Below the pieces are notes generated by a model. The model ran no database searches. It was not told the origin of the DNA and saw only the letters and a list, made by a program, of their open reading frames with translations. From Burkholderiales bacterium (GTDB lineage Bacteria > Pseudomonadota > Gammaproteobacteria > Burkholderiales > SG8-39), in the NCBI GenBank assembly GCA_025458245.1, contig JALOSW010000003.1, forward strand, positions 1-42,275: 42,275 nucleotides of DNA. The letters run 5' to 3'. The position numbers and the translations under genes were made by a program. This document shows, one piece after another, positions 26,059 to 34,499 of this stretch. Every line of letters begins with the position of its first letter. The stretch's first letter is position 1.

Positions 26059-27075
26059 TCAGAAGCTGTACCCGACCTTCTGCGTGCGGTCTTCGATCCG
26101 GTCGAGGAAGGCGAGCAGCGGCGCGAACGCGGCGTAGCGGGACGCGACCTCGCGCACGTAGCGCATGAAGCGCGGCGTGTCCTCGAGGTAGCCCGGCTTG
26201 CCGTCGCGGTAGTTGATGCGCGCGAAAATGCCGAGCACCTTGAGGTGACGCTGCAGACCCATCCACTCGAAGTCGCGCCAGAAGTCGCTGAAGTCGGACG
26301 CCACCGGCAATCCGGCGGTGCGCGCCTTCTCCCAGTAGCGGATGGTCCAGTCGAGCACCCGCTCCTCGGGCCACGACACGAACGCGTCGCGAAAGAGCGA
26401 CACCACGTCGTAGGCGATCGGTCCGACGACGGCATCCTGGAAGTCGAGCACGCCCGGATTCGGCTCGCTCAGCATCAGGTTGCGCGGCATGTAGTCGCGG
26501 TGCACGAACACCTGCGGCTGCGCGGTCGCCGATGCGATGAGAAGCGCGAACACGCGCTCCAGCATCTCGCGGTCTTCCGCGGCGAGCGCCACGCCGAGAT
26601 GACGGGCGAGATACCACTCCGGGAACAGGTCGAGTTCACGGCGCAGGAGCGCCGCGTCGTAGGGGGGCAGCGCGTGCGGCACGGTCGCGCGCTGCCATTT
26701 CACGAGTGCGTCGAGCGCGTCGCGGAAGAGGGGGTCGGCGTTCTTCTCGTCGAGCACGGCGAGGTAGGTGCGCGTGCCGAGGTCGGAAAGGAGCAGGAAG
26801 CCCTGCTCCAGATCCTGCGCGAGGATCGCCGGCACGTGCAGGCCGGCCGCAGCCATCAGCGTCGCGACGCGCGCGAACGGACGGGAGTCCTCCTTCTCCG
26901 GCGGCGCATCCATCGCGATGACGGAGGGCTGCGAGGTGGACGGGAAGGTGACGCGATAGTAGCGCCGGAAGCTCGCGTCCGCCGATGCGGGCGCGAGCGC
27001 GTAGGACCCGGGCGGGATGCGCGTTTCGAGCCAGCGCTCGAGCGCCTTGAGCCGATCCACGTGCTTTGACTTCAT
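26059..27075 (-). CDS. amgK: Anomeric MurNAc/GlcNAc kinase (AmgK-like)
   Basis: Aminoglycoside-phosphotransferase-fold kinase that phosphorylates recycled MurNAc at C1, supplying MurU. The 338 residues contain ASADASFRRYYRV (N-lobe), FLLLSDLGTRTYL, the catalytic loop VFVHRDYMPRNLML and GVLDFQDAVVGPIAYD (metal Asp). The C-terminal half has LKVLGIFARINYRDGKP, typical of the family. It is divergent from lptD over a 54-bp gap, an arrangement also seen in Pseudomonas and Burkholderia relatives. The pathway bypasses de novo UDP-MurNAc synthesis and gives fosfomycin tolerance in other genera. Confidence 0.88.
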   Translation of the reverse strand: MKSKHVDRLKALERWLETRIPPGSYALAPASADASFRRYYRVTFPSTSQPSVIAMDAPPEKEDSRPFARVATLMAAAGLHVPAILAQDLEQGFLLLSDLGTRTYLAVLDEKNADPLFRDALDALVKWQRATVPHALPPYDAALLRRELDLFPEWYLARHLGVALAAEDREMLERVFALLIASATAQPQVFVHRDYMPRNLMLSEPNPGVLDFQDAVVGPIAYDVVSLFRDAFVSWPEERVLDWTIRYWEKARTAGLPVASDFSDFWRDFEWMGLQRHLKVLGIFARINYRDGKPGYLEDTPRFMRYVREVASRYAAFAPLLAFLDRIEDRTQKVGYSF

Positions 27076-27078
27076 GCC

Positions 27079-27108
27079 TTGATTCGGGGAGGCGGCGGAT
27101 TGTAGCAT
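27079..27108 (+). promoter_or_regulatory. Sigma70-like promoter for lptD
   Basis: TTGATT (27079-27084) and TAGCAT (27103-27108) are 18 bp apart in the 54-bp gap between amgK and lptD. Predicted start is near 27115, leaving a leader of about 15 nt without a Shine-Dalgarno. I do not see a sigmaE (GAACTT/TCTGA) promoter like that of E. coli lptD. Confidence 0.45.
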
Positions 27109-27129
27109 CGCCCGAAGCCCCCACTTCCC

Positions 27130-29436
27130 ATGCGGATTCTCCCTTTCTTCGCCGCCTGCGCGCTGGCGCTTGCTGCGCCGGCCGGCGTGCACGCGGAGGG
27201 ACAGGGGCTGCGGCTGCAGCAGTCGCTTCCCGGGGCGCCTTCGGCCGAGCCGTCCGAGCTTCCGGTGTACGTGATCGCGGACCGCATCGAGGGCGTTGCG
27301 TCCGACGAACTCCAGGCGAGCGGCGACGCGGAACTGCGCAAGCCGAACGCGCTCCTGAAGGCAGACACGATCCGCTTCTTCCGCTCGACCAACGAGGTCG
27401 AGGCCGCGGGCAATGTCCGCTTGCAGCAGGGCGACGATTCGGTCACCGGGCCGCGCTTGCGCTTTCGCGTCGACGACTCGCGCGGCATCTTCGAGTCGGC
27501 CAGCTACGAATTCGCGCCGCGGGCGCGCGCGCCCACCTCCGACCTGCGCCGCTCGTCGCAGCCGATCGGCGGGCGCGGCGAGGCGGCCGCGTTGCGACTC
27601 GACGGCGAGGACCGCTATCGCGTCGACCACGGCACCTTCACGACCTGCAAGCCCACGGAGTCGGGGTGGGAGATCAGCGCGGAGGAACTCGACCTCGACT
27701 TCGGGCGGGGCGTCGGCAGCGCGCGCAACATGCGCCTCGACTTCCTGGGTGTCGAGACGCCCGCGATCCCCTACGCGAGTTTCCCGCTCAACAACGACCG
27801 CAAGTCGGGCTTCCTGGCGCCGATATTCGGCATCCAGGGCAGAGTGGGGCCGGAGATCCTGGTTCCGTTCTACTGGAACATCGCGCCGAACTACGACGCG
27901 ACCTTCACGGGCCGATTGATGGAGAAGCGCGGCTTCCAGGTGATCGCCGAGGGCCGCTATCTCGAGCGCACCTACAACGGCCGAGCCAACCTGCAGTATC
28001 TCCCGAACGACTGGGTCCTCGACCGTGACCGGTGGCTCGTGTCCTGGCAGCACGCTTACATCGATCCGGCGCGGGGCATGTCGGGCGCGATCAACTACAA
28101 CCGCGTCTCGGACGACAACTACTTCCGCGACCTCTCGGGCCGCCTCGCGCTCGCCACCCAGATCTACCTGCCGCAGGACGCCTTCCTGAGTTACGGGAGC
28201 GGCTTCTGGGATGGCGGCACGTACACGGTCACCGGCCGGGTATCGCAGTTCCAGACGCTGCAGGATCCGCAGAACCCGGTGCCGATTCCCTACGACCGGT
28301 TGCCGCAGATCCTCGTCTCGTCGCTGAAGCAGAACGCGTTCGCGGGCGTCGACGTCGGCGCAACCGGCCAGTTCGATCGGTTCGAGCACCCGACGCTGCC
28401 CACCGGGAACCGCACCTACGTCTATCCTTACCTCACGTATCCGCTTCTCACCGCCGGCACGTTCCTCGTCCCGAAGATCGGCGTCAACGCCACGTATTAC
28501 AGCCTCGACCGCGTGCCTGCCGGCATCCCGACCTCGCAGACCCGCGTGCTGCCGATCGCGAGCGTCGACGCGGGCGCCGTGTTCGAGCGCGACATGAGCT
28601 TCGCCGGGCGCAACGTCGTGCACACGCTCGAGCCGCGCGCGTTCTACCTGTACGTGCCCTTCAAGGATCAGAGCCAGATCCCGATCTTCGACACCTCGCG
28701 CGCGGACTTCAACTACGCGCAGATTTTCTCCGAGAACGCGTATCTCGGCTGGGACCGCATCATGAACGCGAACCAGGTGACGCTCGCGCTCACGTCGCGG
28801 CTGATCGTCCCCGAGACCGGCCAGGAAGCGCTGCGCGGCGTGATCGGGCAGATCTTCTACTTCGACGACCAGCGCGTGCCGATCGCCGGCATCCAGCCCT
28901 CGACCGACAATCGCTCGCCGTACCTCGTCGGCCTCGGCGGCATCGTCTGGCCGAATGTCTACGCCGAGGCCATCAGCGTGATCAACTCGGACAATTTCCG
29001 CGCGCAGCGCCTGAACGCCGGCGTTCGTTATCAGCCCGCGCTCAACCGGGTGCTGAACCTCGGCTACCGGTTCACCGATGCCAGCATCACGCCGCCCACC
29101 GGAATCCGGCAGGTGGACGTGTCCGGCCAGTGGCCGATCTACGGCAATGTCTACGCGGTCGGGCGACTGAACTGGGACCTCAACGAGAACAAGCCGGTCG
29201 AGCGGCTACTCGGCGTGGAGTACAATGCCGGCTGCTGGGCGCTGCGCGGCGTCTGGCAGGCGTTTCCCAACTCGGCCGGGCAGGACACCAACGTCTTCTT
29301 CGTCCAGCTCGAGCTCGGCGGGATCGCGAACATCGGCTCGAACCCGTTCGAGATCCTGCGACGCAACATCCCCGGCTACACGCGTTTCAACCAGGCGGCG
29401 GATCCGCTGCGCCAGCAATTCGACTATTTCGACTGA
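27130..29436 (+). CDS. lptD: LPS-assembly outer-membrane protein LptD
   Basis: Outer-membrane barrel that, with LptE, inserts lipopolysaccharide into the outer leaflet. The 768-residue precursor has a signal peptide (cleavage after about Ala22, GVHA). The OstA/LptA-like jellyroll follows (YVIADRIEGVASDELQASGD, IRFFRSTNEVEAAGNVRLQQ). The LptD barrel includes ETPAIPYASFPLNNDRKSGF and PRAFYLYVPFKDQ. The mature protein has only two cysteines, Cys173 and Cys702, whereas E. coli has four in two disulfides. These would form a single inter-domain bond. A 25-bp gap follows to surA. Confidence 0.95.
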   Translation: MRILPFFAACALALAAPAGVHAEGQGLRLQQSLPGAPSAEPSELPVYVIADRIEGVASDELQASGDAELRKPNALLKADTIRFFRSTNEVEAAGNVRLQQGDDSVTGPRLRFRVDDSRGIFESASYEFAPRARAPTSDLRRSSQPIGGRGEAAALRLDGEDRYRVDHGTFTTCKPTESGWEISAEELDLDFGRGVGSARNMRLDFLGVETPAIPYASFPLNNDRKSGFLAPIFGIQGRVGPEILVPFYWNIAPNYDATFTGRLMEKRGFQVIAEGRYLERTYNGRANLQYLPNDWVLDRDRWLVSWQHAYIDPARGMSGAINYNRVSDDNYFRDLSGRLALATQIYLPQDAFLSYGSGFWDGGTYTVTGRVSQFQTLQDPQNPVPIPYDRLPQILVSSLKQNAFAGVDVGATGQFDRFEHPTLPTGNRTYVYPYLTYPLLTAGTFLVPKIGVNATYYSLDRVPAGIPTSQTRVLPIASVDAGAVFERDMSFAGRNVVHTLEPRAFYLYVPFKDQSQIPIFDTSRADFNYAQIFSENAYLGWDRIMNANQVTLALTSRLIVPETGQEALRGVIGQIFYFDDQRVPIAGIQPSTDNRSPYLVGLGGIVWPNVYAEAISVINSDNFRAQRLNAGVRYQPALNRVLNLGYRFTDASITPPTGIRQVDVSGQWPIYGNVYAVGRLNWDLNENKPVERLLGVEYNAGCWALRGVWQAFPNSAGQDTNVFFVQLELGGIANIGSNPFEILRRNIPGYTRFNQAADPLRQQFDYFD

Positions 29437-29461
29437 TCGACCGGCGTATCGCGAGCCTCGG

Positions 29462-30967
29462 ATGAGATCTCTCGGCAACTTCCTCGACGACGGCGCGACC
29501 ACGCGCGGCGCGCTCTCCTCGCGGCTCGCGCGAGTCCTCGCGGCGATCGGGGCTGCGCTCGCGATGCTCGCGCTCCAGTCACCCGCGCTCGCGCAGCTCG
29601 GACCCCGCGCGCAGCCGGGACCGCTCGGTCAGCCCGCCCAGCCCGGCACGTTCGGACAGCCCGCGCCTGGTGCGCCGTTCGCGAAGCCGATGCCCGGATT
29701 CCCGCAGCCCTCGCTTCGCGCCGCGCCGCCTCCCGCCAGCGGCTTCGTCGACCGCATCGTCGCCGTGGTCAACAACGAGGTGATCACGCAGAAGGAGCTC
29801 GACGACCGCATTCGCCTCGTCACGATGCAGCTCCAGGCGCAGAAGGTGCCGCCGCCGCCGCGCGACGTGCTCGAGCGCCAGGTGCTCGAGCGCATGATCA
29901 TCGACCGCGCGCAGCTGCAATTCGCGCGCGAAACCGGCGTGCGCGTCGACGACCTCACGCTCGACCGCACCATCGCGCGGATCGCCGAGCAGAACCGGAT
30001 GTCGCCCGGCGATTTCCGGCGCGCGCTGGAGCGCGACGGCGTTTCGTACGAGAAGTTCCGCGAGGACATCCGCAACGAGCTCATCCTCGCGCGCCTGCGC
30101 GAGCGCGAGGTCGACAGCCGCATCCAGGTGGGCGATGCCGAGATCGACGCGTTCCTCGAGGAGCAGAAGGCGAGCCCGACCGGCGGCAACGTCGAGTACA
30201 ACCTACGCCACATCCTCGTGCGCGTGCCGGAGCAGGCGACGCCGGAACAGCTGGAGCGCCTCGCGGCGAAGGCTGCCGAGTCGCGGCGCCAGATCCTGTC
30301 GGGTGCCGATTTCGGGCAGGTGGCCGCGAGCTTCTCCGACGCCCCGGACGCGCTGCAGGGCGGGAGCCTCGGATGGCGGCCGCGCGACCGCCTCCCCGAA
30401 CTCTTCGCCGACGCGGTCGAGAAGCTCAAGCCGGGAGGCGTGACGCCCGTGCTGAGGAGTCCGGCGGGCTTCCACGTGATCCGCGTCGAGGACGTGCGCG
30501 GCGCTGCCGCGACCGCGCGCCAGGTGGACCAGACGCATGCCCGCCACATCCTCGTGCGCACGAGCGAGCTGGTCTCGGAAGCCGAGGCGCGACGCAAGCT
30601 CGCCCTGCTGCGCGAGCGCATCAAGGGCGGCGCCGACTTCGCCGAGCTGGCCCGGCTCAACTCCGACGACGGCTCGGCATCGCGCGGTGGCGACCTCGGC
30701 TGGATCTATCCCGGCGACACGGTGCCCGAGTTCGAGCGCGCAATGAACGAACTCAAGATTGGCGACGTCAGCGACCCCGTGCGCTCGCAGTTCGGCTACC
30801 ACCTCATCCAGGTGCTCGCGCGCCGCAAGGCGGACGTCGCGGCCGATCGCCAGCGCATGGAGGCGCGCCGCATCCTCGCCGAACGCAAGCTCGACGAGTC
30901 GATCCAGGACTGGATCCGCCAGCTCCGCGACCGAACGTACGTCGAATACCGGCTGGAAGAGCGGTAA
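29462..30967 (+). CDS. surA: Periplasmic chaperone / PPIase SurA
   Basis: Periplasmic chaperone for outer-membrane proteins, including LptD. The 501 residues have a long N-terminal signal (hydrophobic stretch about 24-44). An unusual low-complexity segment rich in Pro, Gln, Gly and Ala follows (45-94). The SurA core begins at FVDRIVAVVNNEVITQKELD. Two parvulin domains occur (about 242-345 and 356-455), each with RHILVR and LGW motifs. Length exceeds E. coli SurA (428) mostly through the insert. The normal next gene, pdxA, is absent; a heptamer-repeat element and rsmA follow instead. Confidence 0.94.
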   Translation: MRSLGNFLDDGATTRGALSSRLARVLAAIGAALAMLALQSPALAQLGPRAQPGPLGQPAQPGTFGQPAPGAPFAKPMPGFPQPSLRAAPPPASGFVDRIVAVVNNEVITQKELDDRIRLVTMQLQAQKVPPPPRDVLERQVLERMIIDRAQLQFARETGVRVDDLTLDRTIARIAEQNRMSPGDFRRALERDGVSYEKFREDIRNELILARLREREVDSRIQVGDAEIDAFLEEQKASPTGGNVEYNLRHILVRVPEQATPEQLERLAAKAAESRRQILSGADFGQVAASFSDAPDALQGGSLGWRPRDRLPELFADAVEKLKPGGVTPVLRSPAGFHVIRVEDVRGAAATARQVDQTHARHILVRTSELVSEAEARRKLALLRERIKGGADFAELARLNSDDGSASRGGDLGWIYPGDTVPEFERAMNELKIGDVSDPVRSQFGYHLIQVLARRKADVAADRQRMEARRILAERKLDESIQDWIRQLRDRTYVEYRLEER

Positions 30968-30972
30968 GGGGC

Positions 30973-31067
30973 GGATTCGGGATCCAGGATCCGGGATCCA
31001 GGATCTAGGATCCAGGATTGAGCTCTCGATCCTCAATCCTCAATCCTCAGTCCTGACTCCTGAATCC
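30973..31067. repeat. Heptamer array with inverted arms between surA and rsmA
   Basis: Seven forward 7-mers (GGATTCG, GGATCCA, GGATCCG, GGATCCA, GGATCTA, GGATCCA, GGATTGA) are followed by six inverted units (GGATCGA-type to GGATTCA on the opposite strand). The whole 95 bp can fold into a long imperfect hairpin beginning GGATTC and ending GAATCC. It starts 5 bp after surA and ends 2 bp before the TTG of rsmA. Confidence 0.85.
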
Positions 31068-31069
31068 CG

Positions 31070-31855
31070 TTGTCCCACGTTCCGCGCAAGCGCTTCGGGC
31101 AGCACTTCCTCGCCGATCGGCACTACGTCGAGCGGATCGTGTCCGCGATCGACCCCAAGCCTGCCGACACGGTCGTCGAGATCGGCCCCGGCCTCGGCGC
31201 ACTCACCGGGCCGCTGCTCGCACGGCTCGAGCGGCTGCACGTGGTGGAGATCGATCGCGACCTCGCTGCGCGGCTTCGGGAGACCTATCCGTCCGATCGC
31301 GTGGCGGTGCATGTCGCCGACGCGCTCGAGTTCGACTTCGCGCTGCTGCCCGAAGGGCTGCGCGTCGTCGGCAATCTTCCCTACAACATCTCGACGCCTC
31401 TGCTCTTCCGGCTCGTCGCCTACGCAGACCGGATTCGCGATCTCACCTTCATGCTGCAGAAGGAGGTCGTCGACCGGATGGTCGCCGCGCCGGCGACACC
31501 CGAATACGGGCGGCTCTCGGTGATGCTGCAATACCGCTTCGCGATGGCGAGGCTCTTCGACGTGCCTCCCGGCGCGTTCCGCCCGCCCCCAAAGGTCGAC
31601 TCGGCCGTCGTACGCATGGCGCCGCGACCCGCCGACGAACTGGCGGCGCGTGATCCGGCGCGGCTCGCCGCCCTCGTCACGGCGGCCTTCGGACAGCGTC
31701 GAAAGACGCTCCGCAACGCGCTCGCGGGGCTGCTCGGCCCGGATGAGTTCAGGGACGCCGGGATCGACCCGGGCGCACGCGGGGAGACGCTCCCCGTCGA
31801 AGCGTTCGTGCGCCTGGCGAACATCGCGTACGCCCCCGGCGCGGCGCGCGGCTGA
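31070..31855 (+). CDS. rsmA: 16S rRNA (adenine1518/1519-N6) dimethyltransferase RsmA (KsgA)
   Basis: Dimethylates A1518 and A1519 in helix 45 of 16S rRNA and checks 30S assembly. The 261 residues start HVPRKRFGQHFL, a family hallmark, followed by the SAM motif VVEIGPGLGALT and the catalytic NLPYNISTP. The C-terminal RRKTLRNAL follows. The only start matching this N-terminus is TTG at 31070; there is no Shine-Dalgarno because the repeat array runs to 2 bp upstream. It converges with gloA (18-bp gap). Confidence 0.93.
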   Translation: MSHVPRKRFGQHFLADRHYVERIVSAIDPKPADTVVEIGPGLGALTGPLLARLERLHVVEIDRDLAARLRETYPSDRVAVHVADALEFDFALLPEGLRVVGNLPYNISTPLLFRLVAYADRIRDLTFMLQKEVVDRMVAAPATPEYGRLSVMLQYRFAMARLFDVPPGAFRPPPKVDSAVVRMAPRPADELAARDPARLAALVTAAFGQRRKTLRNALAGLLGPDEFRDAGIDPGARGETLPVEAFVRLANIAYAPGAARG

Positions 31856-31873
31856 CGCCGTCGTGCCGAGGCG

Positions 31874-32284
31874 TCATGCGCCAGGGCGTGAGGACGCGCT
31901 GGTGCCCTTCTGGATGAACTCGATCTTGTAACCGTCGGGATCCTCGACGAAGGCGATCACGGTCGTGCCGTGCTTCATCGGACCGGCTTCGCGCGTCACC
32001 TTGCCGCCGCGCTTCTTCGCTTCTTCGCAGGCCTTGTAGGCGTCGTCGACCTCGACCGCGATGTGGCCGTATGCGTTGCCGAGCTCGTACTTCTCGACGC
32101 CCCAGTTGTGGGTGAGCTCGAGCACCGTGTGGTCGGCCTCCGCGCCATAGCCCACGAATGCAAGCGTGAACTTGCCGTCGGGATAGTCCTTGCGGCGCAG
32201 TAGCTGCATGCCGAGCACTCCGGTGTAGAACGCGAGCGACCGGTCGAGGTCGCCGACGCGCAGCATGGTGTGGAGCATTCTCAT
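31874..32284 (-). CDS. gloA: Lactoylglutathione lyase (glyoxalase I)
   Basis: Detoxifies methylglyoxal by converting its glutathione hemithioacetal to S-lactoylglutathione. The 136 residues match E. coli GloA over nearly the full length. They keep all four metal ligands at the same positions: His5, Glu56, His74 and Glu122. This set, with short length, marks the Ni/Co-dependent class. Other motifs are [13 protein letters not shown] and [12 protein letters not shown]. Start ATG at 32284, with GGGGA about 8 bp upstream. It is last in the glyQS-gmhB-plsC-ygjP-gloA run. Confidence 0.96.
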   Translation of the reverse strand: MRMLHTMLRVGDLDRSLAFYTGVLGMQLLRRKDYPDGKFTLAFVGYGAEADHTVLELTHNWGVEKYELGNAYGHIAVEVDDAYKACEEAKKRGGKVTREAGPMKHGTTVIAFVEDPDGYKIEFIQKGTSASSRPGA

Positions 32285-32311
32285 GGGATGTCCCCGCTGA
32301 AGTTGAACTGC

Positions 32312-32346
32312 GAATCCTGAATCGCTAACGGCGAACCTGCAACCTG
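32312..32346. repeat. Degenerate heptamer array upstream of gloA
   Basis: Five in-phase 7-mers: GAATCCT, GAATCGC, TAACGGC, GAACCTG, CAACCTG, the reverse orientation of the GGATTCN family. It lies in the 150-bp gap between ygjP and gloA, where no gene is visible. It is 27 bp from the gloA start, so it does not replace its Shine-Dalgarno. Confidence 0.45.
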
Positions 32347-32434
32347 CGGCGAGCTTCACGCGTCGGGCCGCTCCGCCGCGGACTGCTTCTCTGCGCGTCT
32401 CTTCATCCTTTGCGCCCGTTGCGTCGGGGCGCTG

Positions 32435-33184
32435 CTACAGCTCCGGCAATGTCCGCTCGCGCTCGCGCAGCTCGCGCCGCGCCGCCCGCCAGTTCGGAAA
32501 GAGCCGCTCCACGGCGCGCCAGAACTTCGCCGAGTGATTCATCTCGTCGAGATGCGCGAGCTCGTGCGCCACCACGTAGTCGACGAGATGCAGGTCGAGG
32601 TGGACGAGCCGCCAGGACAGGAACACTCGGCCGTCGTGATGGCAGCTGCCCCACTGGCTTCTCGCGTTGGAGAGGCGGATCGCCGGGGCGGCACGCCCGG
32701 CGCGGGCGGCGAGCAGCGCCGCGCGCTCGCCGAGCAGGCTGAGCGCATGGTCGCGCAGGAACGCGACGACCGAATCGCGCATCGCGGTGACCGGCGCGTC
32801 CTGCCGCAAAGCGACTTCGAGCCGCGTGCCGGCGAGCCGCGTGGCCGGCGCGTGCGGCGCGAGCGCGAGCGACACGGGTCTGCCGAGCACCGGCAGGATC
32901 GCGCCGACACGCCACTCGAAGGGCTGCGCGGGCCGGCGTGCGTGATCGTCGAGCTTCTTGGTCACCCAGCGCGCCTTCTCGCGGATGAACGCTTCGATCT
33001 CGGCGAGCGCGACCCAGTGCGGCGCGCTCGCCGTGAGACCGTGACGGTCCACGACGAGACCGATCGTGCGGCGCTGGGCCCGGCGCAGCCGGTAGGTCAC
33101 GACACGCCCCTCGAGCTGGATGTAGCGGTGGCGTGCGTCCGCCACCGGCGGCACAGCGAGCATGAAGTCGAGCTGGAGCTGCAT
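32435..33184 (-). CDS. YgjP-type metal-dependent hydrolase (SprT/M48-like)
   Basis: Likely zinc metallopeptidase-like protein of the YgjP/DUF45 family. The zinc motif is HELAH (207-211), with His217 in NHSAKFW as the third ligand, preceded by the family's RSQWGSC and FLSWRLVHL. The N-terminal part has RRAQRRTIGLVVDRHGL, typical of the family. 249 residues, soluble, no signal. Its ATG shares one base with the plsC stop (TGATG). Molecular target unknown. Confidence 0.88.
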   Translation of the reverse strand: MQLQLDFMLAVPPVADARHRYIQLEGRVVTYRLRRAQRRTIGLVVDRHGLTASAPHWVALAEIEAFIREKARWVTKKLDDHARRPAQPFEWRVGAILPVLGRPVSLALAPHAPATRLAGTRLEVALRQDAPVTAMRDSVVAFLRDHALSLLGERAALLAARAGRAAPAIRLSNARSQWGSCHHDGRVFLSWRLVHLDLHLVDYVVAHELAHLDEMNHSAKFWRAVERLFPNWRAARRELRERERTLPEL

Positions 33185-33930
33185 CAGCGAGGTCCCGCGG
33201 CCGCCGCGCGCCGCGCGCGCTCCGCCGCCACGAGCGCGCCCGTCTCGGCCTCGATCCAGTCCTCGACCCGCTGCATGATCTGCTCGGAGGACAGGCCTTC
33301 CGGCGCGATCGGCGCGCCGATTCTCACGGTGACATGGCCCGGGTGCTTGAGGAAGGAATTGCGCGGCCAGACCAGCCCCGCGTTGTGGGCCACCGGAAGG
33401 ATCTTGGCGCCGGTGTTCACCGAGAGGATCGCGCCGCCCGGGCGGTACTTGCCCCGCTTGTCCACGGGAATGCGCGTTCCCTCCGGATAGATCATGATCG
33501 AGAAGCCCTCCGCGAGCCGCTCGCGGCCGAGCTCGATCATCCGCCGCATCGCGTTTCTGCGGTTGGCGCGGTTGATCGCGATCGGCGAGAAAAGAGCAAG
33601 CCCCCAGCCGAGGAACGGCAGCCACAGGAGCTCGCGCTTCAGCACATACACGTGCGGGGGGAAGATCGACGTGTAGGCGATCGTCTCCCAAGCCGAGGCG
33701 TGCTTCGAGAGGATGATCGCCGGCTCCGCGGGGATGTTCTCGCTGCCGATCACCTCGTAGTCGATGTGCAGCAGACGCTTTGCGAGCCACGTCGCGAACT
33801 GCGGCCAGCCCGCGATGATCTTCCAGCGGGCCATGCGCGAGAGCGGCGCAGTGCACAGGACCATGAACGAGTAGGGGATGACGACCGCGACCAGGATCGT
33901 CTGGTAGAGGAGCGAGCGGACGAACGTCAT
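33184..33930 (-). CDS. plsC: 1-acyl-glycerol-3-phosphate acyltransferase (PlsC-like)
   Basis: Membrane enzyme that acylates lysophosphatidate in phospholipid synthesis. The 248 residues start with a hydrophobic helix (about 8-28). The acyltransferase boxes are KHASAWET (block I, about 76-83), LFSPIAINR (block II) and IYPEGTRIP (block III). Block I reads HX4E (His77...Glu82) rather than the usual HX4D. I selected the ATG at 33930 after the gmhB stop (10-bp gap); a longer form from 34017 would overlap gmhB and adds basic, unrelated residues. Paralogues with other acyl acceptors are possible. Confidence 0.86.
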   Translation of the reverse strand: MTFVRSLLYQTILVAVVIPYSFMVLCTAPLSRMARWKIIAGWPQFATWLAKRLLHIDYEVIGSENIPAEPAIILSKHASAWETIAYTSIFPPHVYVLKRELLWLPFLGWGLALFSPIAINRANRRNAMRRMIELGRERLAEGFSIMIYPEGTRIPVDKRGKYRPGGAILSVNTGAKILPVAHNAGLVWPRNSFLKHPGHVTVRIGAPIAPEGLSSEQIMQRVEDWIEAETGALVAAERARRAAAAGPR

Positions 33931-33940
33931 CGCCGCGCCG

Positions 33941-34474
33941 CTATGCGCCGAGCGCTTGCGCGACCGCCGCGAGATCCGCGTAGATCTCCGTGCCCTCGGG
34001 AAGCCCGCCGGCGTCACGGGTGCGCGCGCCCTTGCCGGTCAGCACGAGGATCGGCCGCGCCCGCACGGCGACGGCCGCCTGCAGGTCCCTGAGCGAGTCG
34101 CCGACCGTCGGCACGCCGTCGAGCGCCGTGTTGAACCGCTCGGCGATGTCGACGAGCATGCCCGGACTGGGCTTGCGGCAGGCGCAGGTCGAGTCCGCGG
34201 CATGCGGGCAGTAGAACACCGCGTCGATCCGCCCGCCGGCCTGGTTCACCGCGCGGTGCATCTTGTCGTGGATCGCGGAGAGCGTCGCCATGTCGAACAG
34301 GCCGCGGCCGACGCCCGACTGGTTGGTCGCGACCACCACGCGGAAGCCCGCCTGCGTCAGGCGCGCGACCGCCTCGAGGCTTCCCGGGATCGGCCGCCAC
34401 TCTTCCGGGCTCTTGACGAACTGATCGCTGTCGAAGTTGATGACGCCGTCGCGATCGAGGATGACGAGCTTCAT
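33941..34474 (-). CDS. gmhB: D-glycero-beta-D-manno-heptose 1,7-bisphosphate 7-phosphatase
   Basis: HAD-family phosphatase that makes heptose-1-phosphate for the LPS inner core. The 177 residues show the nucleophile motif LDRDGVIN (Asp7, Asp9), VVATNQSGVGRG (motif II Thr) and the structural zinc site C89-x-H91...C97-x-C99 in CPHAADSTCACRKP. Motif IV, VGDSLRDLQAA, follows. Start ATG at 34474 is clear. It lies 124 bp after glyS; heptamer remnants occur in that gap. Confidence 0.94.
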   Translation of the reverse strand: MKLVILDRDGVINFDSDQFVKSPEEWRPIPGSLEAVARLTQAGFRVVVATNQSGVGRGLFDMATLSAIHDKMHRAVNQAGGRIDAVFYCPHAADSTCACRKPSPGMLVDIAERFNTALDGVPTVGDSLRDLQAAVAVRARPILVLTGKGARTRDAGGLPEGTEIYADLAAVAQALGA

Positions 34475-34499
34475 GAGGCAATGCTACTTGGTCGTCGGC

